A DNA stretch of 64,000 nucleotides. Source: Alphaproteobacteria bacterium. Its GTDB lineage: Bacteria > Pseudomonadota > Alphaproteobacteria > Micropepsales > Micropepsaceae. Location of the stretch: NCBI GenBank assembly GCA_019247845.1, contig JAFBAL010000019.1, positions 62,001-126,000 of the forward strand. Reading direction: 5' to 3'. The notes under the pieces were generated by a model. The model did no database searches. It saw only the letters and a list, made by a program, of their open reading frames with translations, and was not told where the DNA came from. The position numbers and the translations under genes were made by a program. Of this stretch, positions 57,291 through 64,000 are shown in pieces. Position 1 is the stretch's first letter; each line of letters opens with the position of its first letter.

Positions 57291-60200
57291 GTGCCCGCAC
57301 ACATCTCCTTGGCGGGGCGTCGATTGGTTTCTTTGCGCAGCCTGTTGTCCGGACCTACGGATGCTCCGCCGGAGCCGCCGATACGCTCCGACATCTTTTC
57401 CATCGAGCGGCTGGAGCAGCACGCCGCGAGCCTGGCTGCCGCCCAGCCCGTCGTCATCGAGCGCGGCAAGTCCATCGGCCCCCGCCTGCGCGACAACACC
57501 CGCGTCCTGACGGAGGCCTATCGCACCATCGTCAAGGCGGCGCGCGACTCGCAGCCCATCACTCCGGCTGCGGAATGGCTGCTCGACAATTTCCACGTGA
57601 TCGACGAGCAGATCCGCGAGATCAAGGACGACCTGCCGCCCGGCTATTACCGCCTGCTGCCGAAGCTGGCCGAAGGGCACCTCAAAGGCTATCCGCGCGT
57701 CTTCGGCATCGCCTGGGCCGTCGTCGCCCATTCCGACAGCGCTTTCGACATCGAGAAGCTGACGCGCTTCGTCGAGGCCTATCAGCGCGTCCAGCCGCTG
57801 ACCATCGGCGAGCTGTGGGCGATCGCGATCACCTTGCGCATCACGCTGGTGGAGAACCTGCGCCGCCTTGCGCAAGGCATCGTCGCGCGCATCGAGGCCG
57901 GCAATACCGCCGACGGCATCGCCGAGCGCATCGTGTCGACCGGCAAGGTGGGCAACAGCGCCGCGGTGCTGCGCGAGCTGGAAGCCGCGCCCTGGTCGAC
58001 CGAGTTCGCGGTGCACCTGGCGCAGCGCCTGCGCGATCGCGACCCCGCCGCCTCGCCGGCGCTCAACTGGCTGAACGAGAAGCTCGGCGCCGAGGGCGGC
58101 TCCATCGACCAGCTGCTGCGCGACGAGGTCCAGCGCCAGAGCGCGACCAACGTCACCGTGCGCAACGTCATCACCTCGATGCGCCTGATCTCGATGGTCA
58201 ACTGGCCCGAGTTCTTCGAGAGCGTCAGCCTGGTCGACGGCGTGCTGCGCGCCGAAAGCAATTTCGCGGCCATGGATTTCGCGACGCGCGACCTCTATCG
58301 CAACGCGGTCGAGGAGATGGCGCGCGGCTCGGGCAAGCGCGAGGCCGAGATCGCCAAGCGCGCGCTCGACATGGCGAGGAAGGCGCCCAGGGGAACGCGC
58401 GCGGCCGAGCCCGGCTATTGGCTGATCGACGAGGGGCGCTGCGACCTGGAGAAGGCACTGGCGAGCCATGTGCCCCTCAAGACGCGCTTCTTCCGCGTCC
58501 AATCGCGCATCGGGGTGGCGAGCTATGCCGGCGCCATCGGACTGGTCACCGCGCTCGGCCTGGCGCTGGCGCTGTGGGCGATGCACGCGGCGGGAGCGAG
58601 CGACGCGATGCTGGTCGCGCTCGGCATCGTGGGTTTCGTGCCGGCGAGCGACGTCGCCGTCGCCGTCGTCAACCGCTGCATCACCGGCCAGATCGGCGCC
58701 GTGCGGCTTGCGGCGATGGAGCTGCGCGACGGCGTGCCGAACGAGATGCGCACGATCGTCGTGGTACCGACGCTGCTGACCAATGCCGAGGAGATCCGCG
58801 AGCAGATCGAGCGGCTGGAGGTGCACTATCTCTCCAATCCCGATGCCAATTTCAGCTTCGCGCTGCTCTCGGACTGGCGCGACAGCGAGATGGAGCACGC
58901 CCCCGGCGACGACGCACTGCTCGAAGAGGCCAAGGAAGGCATCGCGCGCCTCAACGAGCGCTATGGGCCGAACGGCAACGGCGCGCGCTTCCACCTGCTG
59001 CACCGCAAACGCGTGTGGAACCCGAGCGAGGAGAAATGGATCGGCTGGGAGCGCAAGCGCGGCAAGCTGCACGAGCTGAACCGCCTGTTGCGCGGCGCCA
59101 CGGACACGACCTTCATGGCCCTGGACGGCGAGCCGCCGCGCCTGGCCGAGGGCGTGCGCTACGTGATCACGCTCGATGCCGACACCCGCATGCCCATCGG
59201 CACGGCCCGGCGGCTGGTCGGCAAGATGGCGCATCCGCTGAACAAGCCGGTGTTCGATCCGGCCTGCGGGCTGGTCGTGGAGGGCCACGCGATATTGCAG
59301 CCGCGGGTGACGCCGTCTCTGCCCATCGGCAAGGAAGGCTCGCTGTTCCAACGCATCTTCTCAGGCCCCAACGGGCTGGATCCTTACGCGCTGGCGATCT
59401 CGGACGTTTATCAGGACCTGTTCGAAGAGGGCTCGTTCGTCGGCAAGGGCATCTACGACGTCGACGTGTTCGAAGCTGCGCTGCACGGCCAGATCCGCGA
59501 GAATACCGTGCTCAGCCACGACCTGCTCGAGGGCATCTTCGCGCGCGCCGGGCTGGCCACCGACATCGAGGTCGTCGAGGAGTTCCCGTCGCGCTACGAC
59601 GTGTCGGCGGCGCGCCAGCATCGCTGGACGCGCGGCGACTGGCAGCTGCTGCCTTACATCTTCGGCTTCGGCAAGACCGCGCATGACGACGTGCGCCGCA
59701 CGCGCCTGCCGCCGATGGGCCGCTGGAAGCTGATCGACAACCTGCGCCGCTCGCTCTCCGCGCCCACGGCCCTGCTGGCGCTGCTGCTCGCCTGGGCTCT
59801 TCCCTTGCGTGCCGCGGCCGTCTGGACCGGCATCGTCCTCTTCACCATCGCGCTGCCGCCGCTGCTGCCCGCCATCGTCGCCGTCGTGCCGCCGCGCGCG
59901 CATGTCTCGCTGCGCAACCACTACCGCGCGCTGCTGCGCGACATCGAGCTCGGGCTGATGCAGACGGGCTTCCTGATCACCTTCCTCGCGCATCAGGCCT
60001 GGCTGATGGTCGACGCGGTGTCGCGCACGCTGTGCCGGCTGTTCATCCATCGCCGCCGGCTGCTCGAATGGGTGACGGCGGCGCAGGCGCGGCGCAATTC
60101 GAGCTTCGACAGCCGCGCCCTTGCCACCCAGATCGCCGCCAGCCTCGCCTTCGCGTTCGTCGTCGGCCTTGCGGTCGTGCTCGAGAACCACCGCACCGCG

Positions 60201-63200
60201 CCGATCGCCGGTCCTTTCCTGGCGCTATGGGTGCTCTCGCCGCTGGTCGCGCGCTGGGCGAGCCTGCCGCCCGCCAACGACGGACACATGGCGGTCGCCC
60301 AGGGCGATGCGCGCGCGCTGCGCTTGATCGCGCGGCGCACCTGGAGCTTCTTCGAGGCCTTCGTCACCGCCGACGACAACCATCTGCCGCCCGACAATTT
60401 CCAGGAGAGTCCGGCTGCGGTCGTGGCGCGGCGCACCTCGCCCACCAATATCGGGCTCTACCTGCTGTCGAACGTCGCGGCGCGCGATTTCGGCTGGCAC
60501 GGCACGACGACCATGCTCGAGCGCGTCGAGGCGACGCTCGCCACCATGGACAAGCTCGAGCGCTTTCGCGGCCACTTCTACAATTGGTACGAAACCGAGC
60601 ACCTGCGCACGCTCGAGCCCAAATACATCTCGTCGGTGGACAGCGGCAATCTGGCCGGACATCTGATCGCGCTGGGCAACGCCTGCCGCGAGATCGCCGA
60701 GGCGCCGCTGATCGCGCCGCGCTGGTGCCAGGGCTTGAGCGACGACCTTGCTTTGCTGCGCGAAGTCTCGCGCAACATCGCCGAGATCGACGCCGCGGCC
60801 GCGCTGGTGAGCGATCCGCCCGAGACCGCACGCAGCACCGCGAGGCGGCTGGCCGATCTCACCGCCGCCGCCGATACGCTGGTTCAGAAGGCCGCGGGCG
60901 AGGAAGAGAAGCTTCGCGCGCGGGCATTCCGCGACGACGTCGCCGCGCATTGCCGCGACCTCGACCTGTTGATGCCCTGGGCAAGCCTGATCGACGGCGA
61001 CGGCGTGCTGCTGCTCGACGTGATCCCCACGATCGCCGAGCTGCCGGACTATTGCGAGAAGGCGCTCGAGGGTCTCGCCGACGGACCCGTCAAGGACGCG
61101 CTGGAGAAGGCCGCCGCGGCGTCGCGCCAGATCTGCCTTCGCCTGAAGACCATCGAGGAAACCGCCAAGGCGATGTCTATGGCGATGGAGTTCGGCTTCC
61201 TGTTCGACGCGGGCCGCCAGATGCTCTCCATCGGCTATCGCGGCAACGACGGAAGCCTGGACGGAAGCTTCTACGACCTGCTCGCCTCGGAAGCGCGGCT
61301 GGCGAGCTTCTTCGCGATCGCCAAGGGCGACGTGCCGGCCAAGCACTGGTTCCGCCTGGGAAGAACGCTCACGCCGATCGACGGCAGCTCGGGGCTGATC
61401 TCGTGGTCGGGCTCGATGTTCGAATATCTGATGCCGTCTCTCGTCATGCGCGCGCCGGCCGGCAGCCTGCTCGAGCAGACCAACCGCCTCGTCGTATGGC
61501 GTCAGGAGCATTACGGCACCGAGCTCGGCATCCCCTGGGGCGTGTCGGAATCGGCGTTCAACGCGCGCAACATCGAGCAGACCTATCAGTATTCCAGCTT
61601 CGGCATCCCCGATCTCGGCTACAAGCGCGGGCTGTCGGAGAACGTCGTCATCGCGCCCTACGCGACGGGCCTGGCGGCGATGATCGATCCGGAAGCCGCG
61701 GTGCGCAACTTCGAGCGCATGGCCAGGATCGGCGCGCGCGGCACCTATGGCTGGTACGAGGCGATCGACTATACCAGCGCGCGCCTTCCCGAGGGCGACA
61801 AATGCGCCGTCGTGCGCTGCTACATGGCGCATCACCAGGCGATGACGATCCTGGGGATCGTCAACGCGCTGCAGGACGGCGCGATGCGCGCGCGCTTCCA
61901 TGCCGAGCCGATGGTCCAGGCGGCCGAGCTGCTTTTGCAGGAGCGCATGCCGCGCGACGTCGCCCTGACGCGGCCGCCGCCCGAACAGGTGAACGCCGGT
62001 GCCGAAATGGCATTGGTGCCCGAGGCGCAGCGCACCTACAACTCGGCGCATTCGCGCATGCCGCGCACCCAGATCCTGTCCAACGGCCGCTATGCGCTGA
62101 TGATGACCGCCGTGGGCTCGGGCTATAGCCGCTGGCGCGACATCGCCATCACGCGCTGGCGCGAAGATCCCACGCGCGATCCGTTCGGCACCTATATTTT
62201 CCTGCGCGACGTCAAGAGCGGCGAGACCTGGTCGGCGGGCTATCAGCCCACGGCGCTGGAGCCCGACAGCTACGACGTCACCTTCAGCGAGGACCGCAGC
62301 GAGATCGCACGCCGCGACGGCACCCTCGTCACCGCCCTGGAAGTGATCGTCTCGCCCGAGGACGACGGCGAGGTGCGCCGCGTCTCCATCACCAATCGCG
62401 GCCCTCGCATGCGCGAGATCGAGCTCACCTCCTATGCCGAGATCGCCCTCGCCCGCCAGGCCGACGACGTCGCGCATCCGGCCTTCGCCAAGCTCTTCGT
62501 CGAGACCGAGTTCGTCGCCAATGCCGGCGCGATCCTGGCGACGCGCCGGCGGCGCTCGGACGGCGATCCGCAGGTCTGGGCCGCGCATCTCTCGGTGCTC
62601 GAGGGCGAGAGCGCCGGCGACGTGCAGTTCGAGACCGACCGCGTGCAGTTCCTAGGGAGAGGCCGCACCATCCGCTCGCCGGCGGCGATTGCCGACGGCT
62701 GGCCGCTGTCGAACACGGCCGGACCGGTGCTCGATCCGATCTTCAGCCTGAGGCGGCGCGTGTGCATCCCGCGCGGCGCCACGGCGCGCGTGTCGTTCTG
62801 GACGCTCGCAGCCGCGACGCGCGAGGACATCCTCGACCTCGTCGACCGCCATCGCGACGCTCAGGCCTTCGAGCGCGCGGGCACGCTCGCCTGGACCCAG
62901 GCGCAGATCCAGCTGCGCCATCTGGGCATCGCCGCCGACGACGCGCACCTCTTCCAGCGCCTCGCGAACCACGTGCTCTATCTCGATCCGGTGCTGCGTC
63001 CCGCGTCCGACCAGATCCGCCGGGGGCTGCGCAAAGTATCCTCGCTCTGGGCCACGGGAATCTCGGGCGACCTGCCCATCGTCGTGGTGCGCATCGAGGA
63101 CGAGCAGGACCTCGCTTTGGTGCGCAAGCTTCTGCGCGCGCACGAGTACTGGCGGCTGAAGCAGCTCGCCGTCGACCTGGTGATCCTGAACGAGCGCGCC

Positions 63201-64000
63201 GCATCCTATGTGCAGGACCTGCAGAGCACGCTCGACAGCATGGTGCGGATGAACCAGGCGCTGCCCAAGTTGGCGGCCGAGGAGACGCGCGGCCGCGTCT
63301 TCGTGCTGCGCTCGGACCTGATCGCGGCGGAGACGCGTTCGCTGCTGCTCGCCGCGGCGCGCGCCGTCCTGCATGCCGGCGCCGGGACCCTGGCCGAGCA
63401 GGTCAACCGCGCGCGCGACTTGAAGCCTGCTCTGCCTCCGCCGCCGCGCCGCATCGTCCCGCTGGGCATGCCCGACTTGCCCCCGCCGAAGCCGGCGATG
63501 GAGTTCTTCAACGGGCTGGGCGGCTTCGTCGAGAACGGCCGCGAATACATGACGGTGCTGGAGGGCGGACAGGCCACGCCGGCGCCGTGGGTCAACGTCG
63601 TCGCCAACGAGGGCTTCGGCTTCATCGTCTCCACCGACGGCGGCGGCTTCACCTGGTCGCGCAATTCGCAGCAATACCAGATCACGCCGTGGTCGAACGA
63701 CGCGGTGAGCGATCCGCCGGGCGAGGTGATCTATGTGCGCGACGAGGAGACCGGCGAGCTGTGGGGGCCGACCGCGCTTCCCATCCGCGAAAAGACCTCG
63801 AGCTATTCCGCGCGCCACGGACAGGGCTACAGCCGCTTCGAATGCACCGGTCACGGCATCTCGCTCGAGCTCACGCAATTCGTCGCCAAGGACGATCCGG
63901 TTAAGATCTCGCGCCTCAAGATCGTCAACCGTTCGGGGCGCGCGCGGCGCCTGTCGGTGACGTCTTATGTGGAGTGGGTGCTCGGCCCCAACCGCACCAG
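57291..64000 (+). CDS. ndvB: Cyclic beta-1,2-glucan synthase (partial, cut by window end)
   Basis: About 2,236 residues are visible without an in-frame stop, of an expected 2,800-2,900. The N-terminus contains SDIFSIERLEQHAASLAAAQ, typical of the family. Membrane helices lie near residues 410-465 and 820-960. The glucosyltransferase (GT84) domain has TLDADTRMP (about 625-633) and a QxxRW motif, QHRWTRGDW (about 775). A glucoamylase-like domain is near 1420-1560 (ESAFNARNIEQTYQYSSFG, in part). The phosphorylase-like GH94 domain begins near 2070 (FFNGLGGFVENGREYMTVLEGG, in part). It makes periplasmic cyclic glucans for osmoadaptation and host interaction. The start is uncertain: GTG 57291 or TTG 57261, with no clear ribosome site. 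It continues past 64000. Confidence 0.9.
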   Translation, partial: MPAHISLAGRRLVSLRSLLSGPTDAPPEPPIRSDIFSIERLEQHAASLAAAQPVVIERGKSIGPRLRDNTRVLTEAYRTIVKAARDSQPITPAAEWLLDNFHVIDEQIREIKDDLPPGYYRLLPKLAEGHLKGYPRVFGIAWAVVAHSDSAFDIEKLTRFVEAYQRVQPLTIGELWAIAITLRITLVENLRRLAQGIVARIEAGNTADGIAERIVSTGKVGNSAAVLRELEAAPWSTEFAVHLAQRLRDRDPAASPALNWLNEKLGAEGGSIDQLLRDEVQRQSATNVTVRNVITSMRLISMVNWPEFFESVSLVDGVLRAESNFAAMDFATRDLYRNAVEEMARGSGKREAEIAKRALDMARKAPRGTRAAEPGYWLIDEGRCDLEKALASHVPLKTRFFRVQSRIGVASYAGAIGLVTALGLALALWAMHAAGASDAMLVALGIVGFVPASDVAVAVVNRCITGQIGAVRLAAMELRDGVPNEMRTIVVVPTLLTNAEEIREQIERLEVHYLSNPDANFSFALLSDWRDSEMEHAPGDDALLEEAKEGIARLNERYGPNGNGARFHLLHRKRVWNPSEEKWIGWERKRGKLHELNRLLRGATDTTFMALDGEPPRLAEGVRYVITLDADTRMPIGTARRLVGKMAHPLNKPVFDPACGLVVEGHAILQPRVTPSLPIGKEGSLFQRIFSGPNGLDPYALAISDVYQDLFEEGSFVGKGIYDVDVFEAALHGQIRENTVLSHDLLEGIFARAGLATDIEVVEEFPSRYDVSAARQHRWTRGDWQLLPYIFGFGKTAHDDVRRTRLPPMGRWKLIDNLRRSLSAPTALLALLLAWALPLRAAAVWTGIVLFTIALPPLLPAIVAVVPPRAHVSLRNHYRALLRDIELGLMQTGFLITFLAHQAWLMVDAVSRTLCRLFIHRRRLLEWVTAAQARRNSSFDSRALATQIAASLAFAFVVGLAVVLENHRTAPIAGPFLALWVLSPLVARWASLPPANDGHMAVAQGDARALRLIARRTWSFFEAFVTADDNHLPPDNFQESPAAVVARRTSPTNIGLYLLSNVAARDFGWHGTTTMLERVEATLATMDKLERFRGHFYNWYETEHLRTLEPKYISSVDSGNLAGHLIALGNACREIAEAPLIAPRWCQGLSDDLALLREVSRNIAEIDAAAALVSDPPETARSTARRLADLTAAADTLVQKAAGEEEKLRARAFRDDVAAHCRDLDLLMPWASLIDGDGVLLLDVIPTIAELPDYCEKALEGLADGPVKDALEKAAAASRQICLRLKTIEETAKAMSMAMEFGFLFDAGRQMLSIGYRGNDGSLDGSFYDLLASEARLASFFAIAKGDVPAKHWFRLGRTLTPIDGSSGLISWSGSMFEYLMPSLVMRAPAGSLLEQTNRLVVWRQEHYGTELGIPWGVSESAFNARNIEQTYQYSSFGIPDLGYKRGLSENVVIAPYATGLAAMIDPEAAVRNFERMARIGARGTYGWYEAIDYTSARLPEGDKCAVVRCYMAHHQAMTILGIVNALQDGAMRARFHAEPMVQAAELLLQERMPRDVALTRPPPEQVNAGAEMALVPEAQRTYNSAHSRMPRTQILSNGRYALMMTAVGSGYSRWRDIAITRWREDPTRDPFGTYIFLRDVKSGETWSAGYQPTALEPDSYDVTFSEDRSEIARRDGTLVTALEVIVSPEDDGEVRRVSITNRGPRMREIELTSYAEIALARQADDVAHPAFAKLFVETEFVANAGAILATRRRRSDGDPQVWAAHLSVLEGESAGDVQFETDRVQFLGRGRTIRSPAAIADGWPLSNTAGPVLDPIFSLRRRVCIPRGATARVSFWTLAAATREDILDLVDRHRDAQAFERAGTLAWTQAQIQLRHLGIAADDAHLFQRLANHVLYLDPVLRPASDQIRRGLRKVSSLWATGISGDLPIVVVRIEDEQDLALVRKLLRAHEYWRLKQLAVDLVILNERAASYVQDLQSTLDSMVRMNQALPKLAAEETRGRVFVLRSDLIAAETRSLLLAAARAVLHAGAGTLAEQVNRARDLKPALPPPPRRIVPLGMPDLPPPKPAMEFFNGLGGFVENGREYMTVLEGGQATPAPWVNVVANEGFGFIVSTDGGGFTWSRNSQQYQITPWSNDAVSDPPGEVIYVRDEETGELWGPTALPIREKTSSYSARHGQGYSRFECTGHGISLELTQFVAKDDPVKISRLKIVNRSGRARRLSVTSYVEWVLGPNRT

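Noticed and set aside
60225..62588. A 787-codon minus-strand frame inside the cyclic glucan synthase
   Set aside because: Its sequence has the Arg/Ala/Gly/Asp composition of antisense high-GC frames. The plus-strand frame carries clear GT84 and glycosidase motifs.
57253..64000. A frameshift or disruption in the cyclic glucan synthase gene
   Set aside because: The frame beginning at 57291 stays open to the window end, and family motifs occur in that one frame from start to end.

Overview
The window is a high-GC (roughly two-thirds G+C), densely packed stretch of a bacterial chromosome. Gene content and order point to an alphaproteobacterium: rpsF-rpsR-rplI, dnaB followed by alr-mlaE-mlaF-radA-cvpA-purF-SDR, a YfgM-like/bamB/der trio, guaB/rsmB/guaA in one neighbourhood, a GTTC-N7-GTTC LexA-type box, and a cyclic beta-1,2-glucan synthase. 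I cannot fix the genus. The accessory content (GloVer-repeat proteins, a GLUG protein, a MACPF protein) suggests a soil or environmental lineage. No phage, plasmid, IS element or CRISPR array was seen.

Layout. 0.07-4.8 kb: unknown protein, ACS-type MFS transporter, sulfotransferase, RTX-like calcium-binding protein. 4.87-6.3 kb: ribosomal operon rpsF-rpsR-rplI with a clear promoter, a structured leader and a terminator. 6.3-12.36 kb: secreted unknown, PAS-domain protein divergent from panB, then the envelope/ribosome run YfgM-like, bamB, der. 12.36-22.26 kb: a long minus-strand housekeeping block (dnaB, an interrupting TonB-like unknown, alr, mlaE, mlaF, radA, cvpA, purF, SDR), mostly with 4-8 nt overlaps. 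22.3-31.8 kb: small enzymes in alternating orientation (ArsC/Spx-like, methyltransferase, GST, 2',3'-cyclic phosphodiesterase, DUF488, GNAT, Ogt, YdcZ), a TetR-YCII-AHSA1 operon, an FRG-domain protein and a secreted unknown. 31.9-41.1 kb: guaA, two tandem GloVer-repeat proteins, rsmB, a Nudix hydrolase, an esterase, type II NADH dehydrogenase, guaB. 41.1-45.7 kb: a 20-bp tandem repeat, GLUG protein, small secreted protein, rlmE, ppx/gppA, a small Cys-rich membrane protein with an apparent frameshift, and tRNA-Gln(CTG). 45.7-52.6 kb (minus): MACPF protein with a triplicated C-terminal module, marC, a PQQ-type propeller protein, a third GloVer protein, a ThDP enzyme. 52.6-57.2 kb (plus): MetY, MetA, an ACP-thioesterase and an adenylate-forming ligase, tightly coupled. 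57.3 kb to the edge: the cyclic beta-1,2-glucan synthase, cut off by the window end.

Themes. Gene borders are extremely tight: several convergent pairs abut or share stop codons, and two divergent pairs share a single CATG for both start codons. Two genes (tetR and probably ndh) look leaderless. The most interesting regions are the MACPF protein, the MetY/MetA/ACP-TE/ligase operon, the frameshifted Cys-rich membrane protein, and the LexA-type box upstream of dnaB. All product calls come from reading the sequence by eye and from family knowledge; no database search was run.
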